Source of the DNA: Stappia sp. | GTDB lineage: Bacteria > Pseudomonadota > Alphaproteobacteria > Rhizobiales > Stappiaceae | Assembly: GCA_002722295.1 (NCBI GenBank) | Contig: PBLF01000021.1 | Coordinates: forward strand, 205,305 to 269,304 | Length of the DNA stretch: 64,000 nucleotides | Direction of reading: 5' to 3' | Shown: positions 20,565 to 30,297 of the stretch, one piece after another | Layout: each line of letters begins with the position of its first letter | Numbering within the stretch: the first letter of the stretch is position 1 | Notes under the pieces: generated by a model | What the model was told of the DNA's origin: nothing | The model's database searches: none | Seen by the model: the letters and a program-made list of their open reading frames with translations, nothing else | Translations under genes and position numbers: made by a program

Positions 20565-20878
20565 GAGTTGAGCCCGGGTCCGGTTGGCCTTGGCCGGACC
20601 GGTTGCGGCACGGCGGCTGGCAGGCCCTCAGGAGTGCCGCAATTCCCGTGTCCGGTCCAGCTTCCGCCGGTCGCGGCGAGACCACAAGCGCGTGAACGGC
20701 GAAGACCGGAGCGCGCGGGGCGGTTAACATCGCCCCGCCTTCGGCGTAAAGTCATGCGGAGGTGCCACGTGCAAGCTGCGGGAGACGCGACGTTTTCCCG
20801 CTCGCTCCCTGGCCGGTGCCTGAAACTGCGGCGTAGGCGGGCACGGAGCCGCGACCGCTCTTCACGGGATGATGCGAC
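20565..20878. other. 314-base divergent intergenic region between the DsbD-like and yqgE genes
   Basis: No credible gene. A 7-bp dyad GGTCCGG / CCGGACC (20577-20583 and 20594-20600) lies 13 bases before the start of the DsbD-like gene and would form a hairpin in its 5' leader. I could not identify promoter hexamers with confidence. Confidence 0.45.
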
Positions 20879-21478
20879 ATGGTGCCGGATCACAACATGC
20901 CGAACTCGCTGGCAGGCCAGTTCCTGATCGCGATGCCGCAGATGGCGGATACGCGATTCGCCCATTCCGTGGTCTATCTTTGCGCCCATTCCGACGAGGG
21001 CGCGATGGGAATTGTCCTCAACCAGAAGACGCCGAGCCTGTCCTTCCCGGATCTTCTGCGCCAGCTCGAGATTGTCGATGGGGGGGCGGATATCGTCCTT
21101 CCCGCCCCGGCGGACCGCATGGAAGTCCATCGCGGCGGGCCGGTGGAGACCGGGCGGGGCTTCGTCCTGCACTCGGAGGACTATGTGGTCGCCAATTCGA
21201 CCATGGCGATCCAGGACGGCATATGCCTGACGGCGACGCTCGACATCCTGCGAGCGATCGTCGAGGGACGGGGGCCGCGCCGCGCCATGCTGGCGCTCGG
21301 GTATGCGGGCTGGGGTGCGGGGCAGCTCGAGACCGAACTTCAGGAGAACGGCTGGATCACCGGGCCGGCCGACAGCGAGATCATTTTCGACCCCGTGACG
21401 GAAGGCAAGTGGGATCGGGCCCTGGCCAAGATCGGCATCGATCCCGGCATGTTGTCCAGCGAGGCGGGACACGCCTGA
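20879..21478 (+). CDS. YqgE/AlgH family protein
   Basis: A 199-residue cytosolic protein of the UPF0301/AlgH family. Typical elements are [14 protein letters not shown] at the N-terminus, [36 protein letters not shown] and [21 protein letters not shown]. The family is conserved in proteobacteria and affects alginate expression in Pseudomonas; its molecular role is not settled. The second in-frame ATG (codon 7) is an alternative start. It lies 294 bases before thrC on the same strand. Confidence 0.93.
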   Translation: MVPDHNMPNSLAGQFLIAMPQMADTRFAHSVVYLCAHSDEGAMGIVLNQKTPSLSFPDLLRQLEIVDGGADIVLPAPADRMEVHRGGPVETGRGFVLHSEDYVVANSTMAIQDGICLTATLDILRAIVEGRGPRRAMLALGYAGWGAGQLETELQENGWITGPADSEIIFDPVTEGKWDRALAKIGIDPGMLSSEAGHA

Positions 21479-21772
21479 GCGGTGTGTCGCTTCCGTTGCC
21501 TTGCAGGCCGTGCAACCGCCTTGCCCGCTGGCGGGCGCGGGGATAGGGTGCGCGCATGGGCCGGGCGGCCCCTCCCGCGCGAGGCATGCGGTAGAGCCGG
21601 CCGTTTCCCTTTCTGCCGAGGCCGGTCCAAAGGGGCCGGACACTCGCGACCCGGCACGTCAGCCGGCGCGGGCGATCAAGCAGAACCTCGGGGTGCGGGA
21701 CAGGCCCGACCCGGCAGGACGCCGGGCGTCGCCGGTTTCCCGACCGCCGACAGTCTGGAGGACCTCAGGGTC

Positions 21773-23194
21773 GTGAAATATGTGAGTACGAGGGGCGAGG
21801 CACCGGCGCTGGGGTTTGCCGATGTTCTCCTGACCGGTCTCGCCGCGGATGGTGGCCTTTATGTTCCGGCCGAGTGGCCGCGCCTGTCCCCCGGGACGAT
21901 CGCCGGATTTGCCGGGCGTCCCTATGCGGAGGTTGCCGAGGCGGTGATCGCCCCCTTCGTTGCCGGCGAAATCGCCCGTGACGATCTGGCCGCGATGATC
22001 GACGAGGCCTACGCCGGCTTTCGCCACGAGGCGGTGACGCCGCTTGTGCAGATCGCTCCCGGCCGCTTTGTCCTTGAGCTGTTCCATGGCCCCACGCTCG
22101 CGTTCAAGGACGTGGCGATGCAGCTCCTCGGGCGCATGATGGATCATGTCCTCGCCGAGCGGGACCGGCGCGCGACCATCGTCGGCGCGACGTCCGGCGA
22201 CACCGGCGGAGCGGCCATAGAGGCGTTCCGCGGACGCGACCGCACCGACGTCTTCATTCTCTTCCCCGATGGCCGGGTTTCCGATGTCCAGCGCCGTCAG
22301 ATGACGACGCCCACGGATGCCAACGTGCACTCCCTGGCGCTTGAGGGAACCTTCGACGACTGTCAGGCGATCGTGAAGGGCATGTTCACCCATCCCGCCT
22401 TCCGCGACAGGGTGCAGCTTGCCGGCGTGAACTCGATCAACTGGGCGCGCATTGTCGCGCAGGTCGTCTACTATTTCGTCGCCGGTGTCGCGCTCGGCGC
22501 GCCGCATCGGCCGGTTTCCTTCACCGTGCCGACGGGCAATTTCGGCGATATCTTCGCCGCTCACGTCGCGGCGCGGATGGGGCTTCCGATCGAGAAGCTG
22601 GTGATCGCGACGAATGCCAATGACATTCTCGTTCGGACGCTGGAGACCGGCGCCTACACGATGAACGGCGTGGTGCCCACGTCCTCGCCGTCGATGGACA
22701 TTCAGGTCTCGTCCAACTTCGAGCGTCTCCTGTTCGAGGCGCACGGGCGCGACAGTGACGCGGTGCGTGGCCTGATGGCGCGCCTTGCCCAGTCCGGCGG
22801 GTTCACGCTGGAGGACGGGGCGATGAAACGCATCCGCGACGAGTTCGCGGCCGGGCGCTGTGACGAGGCGGCAACGGCACGCACCATTGCCGATACGCTT
22901 GCGCGCAGCGGGTATCTTCTCGATCCCCATACGGCGACGGGCGTTCACGTGGCGGGTCAGCTTTCCCAGTCGCCGACGCCCATGGTGGTCCTCGCGACCG
23001 CGCATCCGGCCAAGTTCCCGGATGCGGTCGAGGCGGCAAGCGGCGTCCGGCCGGAACTGCCGGAGGAGTTGCAGCCGATGATGAGTGCGCCCGAGCGCAT
23101 GGAACGCCTGCCGGCCGGACGCGAGGAGGTCGAGGCCCATGTGCTCGATCATGCCCGTGCCGCCCGCGAAACCAGCCCGGCGGAGGTGTCCTGA
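21773..23194 (+). CDS. thrC: threonine synthase
   Basis: A 473-residue PLP enzyme converting O-phosphohomoserine to threonine. The PLP-binding lysine is K112 in HGPTLAFKDVAMQLLG; the phosphate/cofactor loops ATSGDTGGAAIEAF and VPTGNFGDIFAA follow, and the N-terminal MKYVSTRGEAP is standard. The start is GTG at 21773 after a GGAGG site at 21757; there is no ATG in the right place. Its stop overlaps the start of the M16 peptidase gene (TGATG). Homoserine kinase thrB lies at 28615-29580, so both final steps of threonine synthesis are in the window. Confidence 0.96.
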   Translation: MKYVSTRGEAPALGFADVLLTGLAADGGLYVPAEWPRLSPGTIAGFAGRPYAEVAEAVIAPFVAGEIARDDLAAMIDEAYAGFRHEAVTPLVQIAPGRFVLELFHGPTLAFKDVAMQLLGRMMDHVLAERDRRATIVGATSGDTGGAAIEAFRGRDRTDVFILFPDGRVSDVQRRQMTTPTDANVHSLALEGTFDDCQAIVKGMFTHPAFRDRVQLAGVNSINWARIVAQVVYYFVAGVALGAPHRPVSFTVPTGNFGDIFAAHVAARMGLPIEKLVIATNANDILVRTLETGAYTMNGVVPTSSPSMDIQVSSNFERLLFEAHGRDSDAVRGLMARLAQSGGFTLEDGAMKRIRDEFAAGRCDEAATARTIADTLARSGYLLDPHTATGVHVAGQLSQSPTPMVVLATAHPAKFPDAVEAASGVRPELPEELQPMMSAPERMERLPAGREEVEAHVLDHARAARETSPAEVS

Positions 23195-24477
23195 TGGATG
23201 TACGCGTGACCCGGCTCGAGAACGGTCTCACCGTCGTGACCGACACCCTGTCCCATCTGCGCACGGCCGCCCTGGGAATATGGATCGGCGCCGGCTCACG
23301 CTCCGAAACGGCCGAGCAGAACGGCATAACCCATCTGCTCGAACACATGGCGTTCAAGGGGACGGCAAAGCGCACGGCGCGCCAGATTGCCGAGGAAATC
23401 GAAGCGGTCGGAGGCGAGCTCAACGCGGCCACGAGCGTCGAGCATACGAACTATCATGCAAGGGTTCTGGCCGAGGATGTGCCGCTTGCGGTCGAGATCC
23501 TGGCCGACATCCTTCAGAACTCGTCCTTCGACCCCGAAGAGCTGCTGCGCGAAAAGCATGTGATCCTGCAGGAGATCGGCGCCGCGCACGACACGCCCGA
23601 CGACAAGGTCTTCGACCAGTTCCAGGAAACCGCCTGGTCGCGCCAGCCGCTCGGGCGGCCGATCCTGGGCACGCGCGAGACGGTCATGGGATTCACGCCT
23701 GACGATCTGAGGGACTATCTGGCGACCCATTACCTGCCGGGCAACATGGTCCTCTCGGCGGCCGGCGCGGTCGATCATGATGCTTTCGTGGCCCTGGCGC
23801 GCGAGCATTTCTCCGCGCTCTCCGCGCGGCCCGCGCAAGCGCCGGTCGCGGCCCGCTATTCGGGAGGTGAGGCATATCTCGAGCGCGACCTGATGGAGGT
23901 TCAGCTCGTTCTCGGCTTCGAGGGACTCTCCTACGGCGATCCCGACTACTACGCGATCCAGACGCTGGCCTCGATCATGGGCGGGGGCATGTCGTCGAGA
24001 CTGTTCCAGGAAATCCGCGAGCTGCGCGGCCTGTGTTACGCGATCTATTCCTTTCACTGGTCGTTCCAGGACACGGGCGTCTTCGCGATTCACGCGGCGA
24101 CCGGCGAGGAAGATATCGCTGAGCTCTTTCCCGTCCTTCTGGACGAGATCGCCTCGGCTTCCGCATCGATCACCCAGGCCGAGCTCGATCGTGCCCGCGC
24201 CCAGATTCGCGCCGGCATCATGATGGCGATGGAAAGCCCCGCGGCGCGTGCCGGGCAGATCGCCCGCCAGTGGCTGATCCACGGCGAGATCCTGAGCCCG
24301 GAGGAGATCCAGGCTCGAATCGATGCCGTGACCCTCGAGGACATTCACCGTGTCGCGCGCACGACCTTCGCCAGCCGGGTGACACTTTCCACGATCGGCC
24401 CCAAGGGGGTACGCCTGAATCTCGAGACGGTCGAGGCGCACCTCGGGTCCGGGGTCCGGCGGGCGGTTGTCGGCTGA
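23194..24477 (+). CDS. M16 family zinc peptidase (mitochondrial processing peptidase-like)
   Basis: A 427-residue M16B-type peptidase with the inverted zinc motif H47-LLE-H51 in GITHLLEHMAFKGT and the downstream Glu region (EIEAVGGELNAATSVEHTNY). The C-terminal half holds the second, inactive M16 repeat (VQLVLGFEGL, MGGGMSSRLFQEIRE). It is homologous to the mitochondrial processing peptidase beta subunit. It has no signal peptide, so it is probably cytosolic. The ATG overlaps the thrC stop, so the two are translationally coupled, a pairing seen widely in alphaproteobacteria. Confidence 0.95.
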   Translation: MDVRVTRLENGLTVVTDTLSHLRTAALGIWIGAGSRSETAEQNGITHLLEHMAFKGTAKRTARQIAEEIEAVGGELNAATSVEHTNYHARVLAEDVPLAVEILADILQNSSFDPEELLREKHVILQEIGAAHDTPDDKVFDQFQETAWSRQPLGRPILGTRETVMGFTPDDLRDYLATHYLPGNMVLSAAGAVDHDAFVALAREHFSALSARPAQAPVAARYSGGEAYLERDLMEVQLVLGFEGLSYGDPDYYAIQTLASIMGGGMSSRLFQEIRELRGLCYAIYSFHWSFQDTGVFAIHAATGEEDIAELFPVLLDEIASASASITQAELDRARAQIRAGIMMAMESPAARAGQIARQWLIHGEILSPEEIQARIDAVTLEDIHRVARTTFASRVTLSTIGPKGVRLNLETVEAHLGSGVRRAVVG

Positions 24478-24496
24478 CGTTTGACCGGGGGTCGCG

Positions 24497-25186
24497 ATGG
24501 CGTTCTTGCGGGCTTTCGGTACAACGGATGGAGTGCGGACCCTGAGAAGCGCACCGCAGGCCGGTGTTCCCGTGTTCCTGCGGCCTCCGCTGGCACAAGA
24601 CTATGTGCCCTGGGCCGCACTGAGGGCCGAGAGTCGCGACTTCCTGCAACCCTGGGAGCCGCTTTGGGCGCGCGACGAGTTGACGCGCGGAGCCTTTCGG
24701 CGTCGCCTGCGGCGCTATGCCCGCGAACAGCGGGAGGACAGGGCCTATCCGTTCTTCGTGTTCCGGGAGAGCGACGGGGAGTTGCTCGGCGGCGCGACCC
24801 TGTCAAATGTGCGCAGGGGCGTTGCGATGGCCTGCACGCTCGGGTACTGGATGGGCGCGCCACATGCGGGCAAGGGTTACATGAGCGCGGCCGTGTCGCT
24901 GCTTCTGCCTTTCGCCTTTGGCGAGCTTCGACTCAATCGTGTCGAGGCGGCCTGCCTGCCGACCAATTCCGCCTCCCGGCGCCTCCTTGAAAAAGCCGGG
25001 TTTCAACGGGAAGGCTACGCTCGCCGCTACCTGCGGATTGCCGGCGAGTGGCGTGACCATGTGCTGTATGCATGTGTCGCCGGCGATGTCGAGGCCCGGG
25101 TCACCGGGTGCCTCTCGCCCGTCACGAACCATGCCCTGCCGTCCGTGCCGGGTGACGAACCGGGCCCGCCCGGTGACTTACTGTAA
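24497..25186 (+). CDS. GNAT family N-acetyltransferase, RimJ-like
   Basis: A 229-residue GNAT protein resembling the RimJ/RimL ribosomal-protein N-terminal acetyltransferases. The domain runs from about residue 25 (VFLRPPLAQDYVPWAALR) to 195; the acetyl-CoA-binding stretch is seen around YWMGAPHAGKGYMSAAVSLL, followed by EAACLPTNSASRRLLEKAGF. The real protein substrate is unknown. It is 19 bases after the M16 peptidase stop, so probably in the thrC operon. The N-terminal 20 residues are less conserved and the start is provisional. Confidence 0.88.
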   Translation: MAFLRAFGTTDGVRTLRSAPQAGVPVFLRPPLAQDYVPWAALRAESRDFLQPWEPLWARDELTRGAFRRRLRRYAREQREDRAYPFFVFRESDGELLGGATLSNVRRGVAMACTLGYWMGAPHAGKGYMSAAVSLLLPFAFGELRLNRVEAACLPTNSASRRLLEKAGFQREGYARRYLRIAGEWRDHVLYACVAGDVEARVTGCLSPVTNHALPSVPGDEPGPPGDLL

Positions 25187-25234
25187 GTTTCGCGGAGGCC
25201 GATTGGCGTCCGCTTCGATGAGAAAGCCAGACCT

Positions 25235-28123
25235 TTGCGGGAAATCCGATTGCGCCTCCTGATTCTCGTCTCGCTCGCGCTGACCGCGTGGCTCTCCGTC
25301 GCGTCCCCGTCGCATGCGCTGGAGGCGGTGGAGGTGCCTGCAAGCTCCGACGCGATCGATCTGACCCGCGCCGTGGAGCTCTACCCCAATTCGGGCCCGA
25401 GCCTTCAGGTGTCCACGGCGCCGGGCGCGGATGGCATCGTGCGCCGGATCGAGGTGAACTCGCTCGATGACGCCAACTCGAGCTGGGCCGTTTTCGCGCT
25501 GTCCAATCCGGGCGACGAGCAGATCGACCGGCTCATCGTCGCCCCCTTCTTCCAGCTCGTCGGCTCGCGGCTTGTATGGCCGGATCTGGGATCGTCGCGG
25601 ATTGCATCGATCACCCCGAGCCAGGGCATCGCGCCGGAGCGTCAGTCGAGCCAGGAGGCGGACGTCTTCCTGGTCACGCTCGATCCGGGCGCCGTGGTCA
25701 CCTATGTCGTCGAGCTGCGGAGCCCCTCGCTGCCGCAGATCCGCCTGTGGGAGCCCGACGTCTACAAGGACACGGTGAACGCCTATACGCTCTACCGTGG
25801 CATCATCCTCGGCATTTCCGGCCTGCTGGCCCTGTTCCTGACGATCCTCTTCGTCGTCAAGGGAACGATCATGTTCCCGGCGACGGCGGTGCTCGCCTGG
25901 TCGGTACTGTCGTATCTGACGATCGATTTCGGCTTCTGGAACAAGGTGCTGCAGATCACGCCGGGCGACGAGCAGCTCTACAGGGCCTGCGCCGAGGTCG
26001 GGCTGGCGGCGAGCCTCATCATCTTCCTCTACGCCTATCTCAACCTGAACCGGTGGCACATCCGCTACAGCCATCTGGCGCTGGCGACGCTGATCCTGGT
26101 TCTGGGGCTGCTCGGCGTTGCCGTCTGGGATCCGTCAGTCGCCGCCGGTATCGCGCGCATCTCGCTCGGCATCATCGGTGTTCTGGGCTTTGCCGTGATC
26201 GCAACACTGGCGGTTCAGGGATACGACCGGGCGATCATGCTCGTACCCACCTGGGTGCTGCTGCTGGCCTGGCTGACGGGCGCGGCCATGACGGTGACGG
26301 GGATCCTTGCCAACGACATCGTCCAGCCGGCGCTTGCCGGCGGTCTGGTGCTCGTCGTCCTTCTCATCGGCTTCACGGTGATGCAGCACGCCTTCGCGGG
26401 CGGGGCGATCGCCCAGGGCCTGATCTCGGACGTGGAGCGTCGCGCACTTGCCTTCACCGGCTCCGGCGATATCGTCTGGGACTGGGACATCGACCGCGAT
26501 CGCATTTCCACCGGCCACGAGGTGGAGGACCTTCTGGGACTCAAGCCGGGAGTGCTGGAAGGGCCAGCGCGCGACTGGCTCGACGTCATCCATCCCCAGG
26601 ACCGCGACACCTTCCGCAGCACGCTCGATGCGGTGATCGACCTGCGCCGGGGGCGCGTTTCACAGGCATTCCGCCTGCGCTCCGAGGATGGCCACTATCG
26701 CTGGTTCCGCCTGCGCGCCCGCCCCATCGTGGGCTCCGATGGCGAGGTGATCCGCTGTGTCGGGTCGCTGCTCGACATCACCGAGCAGAAGGTCACCGAG
26801 GAGCGTCTCCTGCATGACGCCGTTCACGATAACCTGACCGGCCTTCCGAACCGCGAACTGTTCATGGACCGGCTTTCCGCGGCACTCGCACGTTCGCGTG
26901 CCGAGGGGCTTGGACGTCCGTCGGTGATCGTCTTCGATCTCGACCGTTTCAAGCAGGTCAATGATTCCATCGGGCTGTCGGCCGGCGACAGCATCCTGCT
27001 GACCATCGCGCGTCGTGTGTCGCGACAGTTGAAACCCCAGGACGCGCTGATGCGCCTTGGCAGCGACACCTACGCCCTCGTGCTTCTGTCGGAGCAGTCC
27101 GCCGACCGGATCGCGGCCTTTGCCGATGCGGTGCGGCGCGCGGTGCGCTCGCCGATCACCTTCGGCGAGCAGGAGGTGTTCCTGACCGCCTCGGTCGGCA
27201 TCGCCATTCCCGACAGCAATCCGGTCGAGTCGGACGAACTGCTGCGGCAGGCCGACATGGCCATGAACCATGCCAAGCGCATGGGCGGAGACCGGGTGGA
27301 AGTGTTCCGCCCCACACTCCAGACCACCGGGTCAAACCGCATGGAGCTGGAGGCCGACCTGCGCAAGGCCCTGCAGACCGACGGGATTTCGGTTCACTTC
27401 CAGCCGATCGTGCGCCTTGCCGACCGCTCCATCGCCGGTTTCGAGGTGCTGGCGCGCTGGAACCATCCCAAACGCGGTCCGATCTCGCCTTCGGAATTCA
27501 TTCCCATCGCCGAGCAGTCCGGCCTCATCAACGAGCTCGGCCTCTTCGTGCTCGACCGTGGCGCGCGCCAGCTCTCCGAGTGGCAGGCGGCTTACCGGCT
27601 GCCGGTTCCGCTGTTCGTGAGCGTGAACATTTCCTCGCTGCAGCTGCTGCGCCACGATCTCATCAATGATGTTAAGTCGGTGCTGTCGCGCTCGTCCCTT
27701 GCGCCCGGAACGCTCAAGCTGGAGCTGACGGAATCCGTGGTCATGGCCAATCCCGAGTATTCGGCGCGGATGCTGGAACGCCTGCGCCACCTCGGAGCAG
27801 GCCTCTCGCTGGACGATTTCGGCACGGGTTATTCCAGCCTGTCCTACCTCCAGCGGTTCCGCTTCGACACGATCAAGGTCGACCAGTCGTTCGTGCGGCC
27901 CAACGGGCGCAGCGCCCGTCCGGTCATCCTGCGCTCCATCGTTGCGCTGGGGCACGATCTTGGAATGCAGGTCGTGGCGGAAGGGGCGGAAAGCGAGTCC
28001 GACGCGCTCGAGCTGCATCAGCTTGGTTGCGAGTTCGCGCAGGGCTTCCTGTTCGGTCAGCCCATGGAGGTGTCCGAGGCGGGCAAGATGCTCGACGCCG
28101 AGATGGAGACGCTCAGGAACTGA
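25235..28123 (+). CDS. 7TM-PAS-GGDEF-EAL cyclic-di-GMP signalling protein with degenerate GGDEF
   Basis: A 962-residue membrane sensor. Order: signal peptide (to about residue 29), an extracytoplasmic domain (30-185), seven membrane helices (about 188-390), a PAS domain (about 405-520), GGDEF (about 540-700) and EAL (about 710-955). The cyclase signature reads GSDTY in LMRLGSDTYALVLL instead of GGDEF, and GHxxGD is GLSAGD, so cyclase activity is probably lost. The EAL domain has the EVL variant but keeps all other phosphodiesterase residues: VNISSLQL, ELTES, DDFGTGYSSL, IKVDQSF, AEGAES and QGFLFGQP. It is therefore probably a c-di-GMP phosphodiesterase, perhaps allosterically gated by the GGDEF domain. 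The start is TTG 25235; TTG 25250, with CGGGAA upstream, is equally possible. Confidence 0.9.
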   Translation: MREIRLRLLILVSLALTAWLSVASPSHALEAVEVPASSDAIDLTRAVELYPNSGPSLQVSTAPGADGIVRRIEVNSLDDANSSWAVFALSNPGDEQIDRLIVAPFFQLVGSRLVWPDLGSSRIASITPSQGIAPERQSSQEADVFLVTLDPGAVVTYVVELRSPSLPQIRLWEPDVYKDTVNAYTLYRGIILGISGLLALFLTILFVVKGTIMFPATAVLAWSVLSYLTIDFGFWNKVLQITPGDEQLYRACAEVGLAASLIIFLYAYLNLNRWHIRYSHLALATLILVLGLLGVAVWDPSVAAGIARISLGIIGVLGFAVIATLAVQGYDRAIMLVPTWVLLLAWLTGAAMTVTGILANDIVQPALAGGLVLVVLLIGFTVMQHAFAGGAIAQGLISDVERRALAFTGSGDIVWDWDIDRDRISTGHEVEDLLGLKPGVLEGPARDWLDVIHPQDRDTFRSTLDAVIDLRRGRVSQAFRLRSEDGHYRWFRLRARPIVGSDGEVIRCVGSLLDITEQKVTEERLLHDAVHDNLTGLPNRELFMDRLSAALARSRAEGLGRPSVIVFDLDRFKQVNDSIGLSAGDSILLTIARRVSRQLKPQDALMRLGSDTYALVLLSEQSADRIAAFADAVRRAVRSPITFGEQEVFLTASVGIAIPDSNPVESDELLRQADMAMNHAKRMGGDRVEVFRPTLQTTGSNRMELEADLRKALQTDGISVHFQPIVRLADRSIAGFEVLARWNHPKRGPISPSEFIPIAEQSGLINELGLFVLDRGARQLSEWQAAYRLPVPLFVSVNISSLQLLRHDLINDVKSVLSRSSLAPGTLKLELTESVVMANPEYSARMLERLRHLGAGLSLDDFGTGYSSLSYLQRFRFDTIKVDQSFVRPNGRSARPVILRSIVALGHDLGMQVVAEGAESESDALELHQLGCEFAQGFLFGQPMEVSEAGKMLDAEMETLRN

Positions 28124-28150
28124 GACCGGCTCGCCGGTTGTTCGTGAACG

Positions 28151-28618
28151 TCACTTCTTGTAGGGAGCCATGCCCTTGCGGGCCAGTTCGTCGGCACGCT
28201 CGTTGTCGTCGTGACCGGCATGGCCCTTTACCCAGTGCCATGTCACGTCGTGGCGGTTGCGCGCGGCGTCCAGCGCCTGCCAGAGTTCGGCGTTCTTGAC
28301 CGGCTTCTTGTCGGACGTCTTCCAGTCGTTGCGCTTCCAGTTGAACATCCACTTGGTGATGCCGTCGCGCACATAGGTGCTGTCGGTGTGCAGGTCGACC
28401 CGGCATGGCCGCTTGAGCGCGTTGAGCGCCTCAATCGCGGCCATGAGCTCCATGCGGTTGTTGGTGGTGCGCGTCTCGCCGCCGCAAAGCTCGCGCTCGT
28501 GCTCGCCGAACCGCAGCAGCGCCCCCCAGCCGCCGGGCCCCGGATTGCCCGAGCAGGCGCCGTCGGTGTGGATCGTGACCGGCTGGGCATCTTCGGGGAT
28601 CTTCGCGGAGGCGCTCAT
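28151..28618 (-). CDS. rnhA: ribonuclease HI
   Basis: A 155-residue RNase H1 that degrades RNA in RNA-DNA hybrids. The catalytic carboxylates are visible: D19 in [13 protein letters not shown]57 in [10 protein letters not shown]79 in LHTDSTYV and D143 in DNERADELA, together with the basic-protrusion stretch [12 protein letters not shown]. The start overlaps the thrB stop by four bases (ATGA), so the genes are coupled; ispH-thrB-rnhA is a recurring rhizobial order, interrupted here by a LysE gene. Confidence 0.97.
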   Translation of the reverse strand: MSASAKIPEDAQPVTIHTDGACSGNPGPGGWGALLRFGEHERELCGGETRTTNNRMELMAAIEALNALKRPCRVDLHTDSTYVRDGITKWMFNWKRNDWKTSDKKPVKNAELWQALDAARNRHDVTWHWVKGHAGHDDNERADELARKGMAPYKK

Positions 28619-29580
28619 GCCGACAGCCCGTAGTCGGCGGCGGTGACGACGCTCTGGTGGAAGCGCAGCTTGCGAAGGTACTCGCGCGGGTCCTTGGGCG
28701 TGACGAGCGCGCCCTCAGGCACGCGCAGCCAGTCGTGCAGACGCGTGAGCAGGAAGCGCAGGGCCGCGCCACGGGCCAGAAGCGGCAGGCTGTCGAACTC
28801 GGCAGGGGTCAGTTCCCGCACGCTGCGGTAGCCGTTCAGGAGGGCTCGTGCCTTGGTGACGTTGAACGAAAGGTCCGGCTCGAAACACCATGCGTTGAGG
28901 CAGATGGCGAGGTCGTAGGCAAGCGCGTCGTTGCAGGCGAAATAGAAGTCGATCAGGCCCGAAAGTCGCTCGCCGATGAAGAACACGTTGTCGGGAAAGA
29001 GGTCTGCGTGGATGACGCCTGCGGGCAGATCGTCGGGCCATTTGGCCTCGAGCACGTCAAGTTCTTCCGTGAGTTCCCCGGCAAGACCTTCAACGATCGT
29101 GTCCGCCTGGTCGCGTGACTGGGCGAACAGCGGCCGCCAGCTGCCTACCGACAGGACGTTGGGGCGAACAATCCCGAAATCGCGTCCGGCGTTGTGGAAT
29201 TCGGCAAGCGTCTTGCCGAGTTCCGCGCAATGAACCCTTTGCGGGCGGCGTACCCACATGCCGTCGAGAAAGGTGATGACGGCTGCCGGACGCCCCGCGA
29301 GTGCGCCAAGCGTTTCCCCGGCACGGTTCGCCACCGGCTGCGGGCAGGATATGCCACGTGCCGCCAGGTGCTGCATCAGTCCGAGGAAGAAGGGCAGGTC
29401 CGCCGGTTCTACGCGTTTCTCGTAGAGCGTGAGGATGAAATAGCCCTGTCGCGTGTGAAGCAGGTAGTTGGAGTTCTCCACGCCCTCCGCGATGCCTTTC
29501 AGCGCGAGAACCTCGCCGATATCGTAGCCGGCAACGAAGCCGACCAGCTCCTCGTCGGAGACGTCCGTATAGACTGCCAT
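28615..29580 (-). CDS. thrB: homoserine kinase (aminoglycoside-phosphotransferase fold)
   Basis: A 321-residue kinase of the APH-like fold that phosphorylates homoserine, giving the substrate of ThrC. Typical features are [16 protein letters not shown], the [13 protein letters not shown] segment, and the catalytic loop [13 protein letters not shown] followed by [11 protein letters not shown], which carry the catalytic Asp and metal-binding Asp. The fold differs from the GHMP-type ThrB of E. coli and is the usual one in alphaproteobacteria. Its stop overlaps the rnhA start. Confidence 0.95.
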   Translation of the reverse strand: MAVYTDVSDEELVGFVAGYDIGEVLALKGIAEGVENSNYLLHTRQGYFILTLYEKRVEPADLPFFLGLMQHLAARGISCPQPVANRAGETLGALAGRPAAVITFLDGMWVRRPQRVHCAELGKTLAEFHNAGRDFGIVRPNVLSVGSWRPLFAQSRDQADTIVEGLAGELTEELDVLEAKWPDDLPAGVIHADLFPDNVFFIGERLSGLIDFYFACNDALAYDLAICLNAWCFEPDLSFNVTKARALLNGYRSVRELTPAEFDSLPLLARGAALRFLLTRLHDWLRVPEGALVTPKDPREYLRKLRFHQSVVTAADYGLSA

Positions 29581-29628
29581 GTATTTTGTCGTCTTTCTTT
29601 CGGCCTTGGCTGTGCCAGGTCGTCAGGG

Positions 29629-30264
29629 TCAGGAGGGCGAGAGCGGCGTCCGGCTGTCGGCGAGGATCAACCCGCCGATGCCGACGAAGCAGGCGCCGGC
29701 GATCCGCTCGATGGCGTGCCTCGCACGCGAGAAGCGCCTGAGCACCGGCGGCGAGGAAATGAAGAGCGTCACGAGCGTGTACCAGGATGCCGCGCTCGCA
29801 ACGACGAGAGCAACCATGGCGACCATCACCCAGACCGGCATGTCGGGCGTGACCGAGGTCGCGAAAACGCTGGTGAACAGCACGACGGCCTTCGGGTTCG
29901 TGAGTGTCACGGTGAACCCGAAAGTGAAGGGCGAACGACCGCTTCGGCGGTCCGCGGTGTCGATTTCAAGCGGATCGGGACGCGAGAAGAGCAGCCTTGC
30001 GCCCAGCCATGCGAGATAGAGCCCACCGCCGACCCGCACCGCGAACGCGAGCATCTGGTACTCGACCAGGATCGCGGAAAGACCGAGAAGCGAGAGCGTT
30101 GCGTAAAGCCCGAGGCAGGAGGCGACCCCGAGAGAGGTCAGCAGGCCGGCGCGGGTACCGTGGACCATGGAAGAGCGCACGACGCCGATGAAGTCCGGTC
30201 CCGGCAGCACGAGCGCGGGCAGGAAGATCGCGAAGACGGCGCCGAGAACGGCGATCCATTCCAT
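29629..30264 (-). CDS. LysE family translocator (amino-acid exporter)
   Basis: A 211-residue polytopic membrane protein of the LysE/RhtB superfamily, predicted to export amino acids by proton exchange. About six hydrophobic helices are visible, with the family motif LVLPGPDFIGVVR near residue 20 and GASL-like segments ATRAGLLTSLGVASCLGLY and GFTVTLTNPKAVVLFTSVF. Its position between ispH and thrB, beside threonine biosynthesis, makes homoserine or threonine a reasonable guess for the substrate, but sequence alone cannot tell. Confidence 0.88.
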   Translation of the reverse strand: MEWIAVLGAVFAIFLPALVLPGPDFIGVVRSSMVHGTRAGLLTSLGVASCLGLYATLSLLGLSAILVEYQMLAFAVRVGGGLYLAWLGARLLFSRPDPLEIDTADRRSGRSPFTFGFTVTLTNPKAVVLFTSVFATSVTPDMPVWVMVAMVALVVASAASWYTLVTLFISSPPVLRRFSRARHAIERIAGACFVGIGGLILADSRTPLSPS

Positions 30265-30297
30265 GGGGTCAGGCTCCGGTCGACGAGGGCGGCTGGA

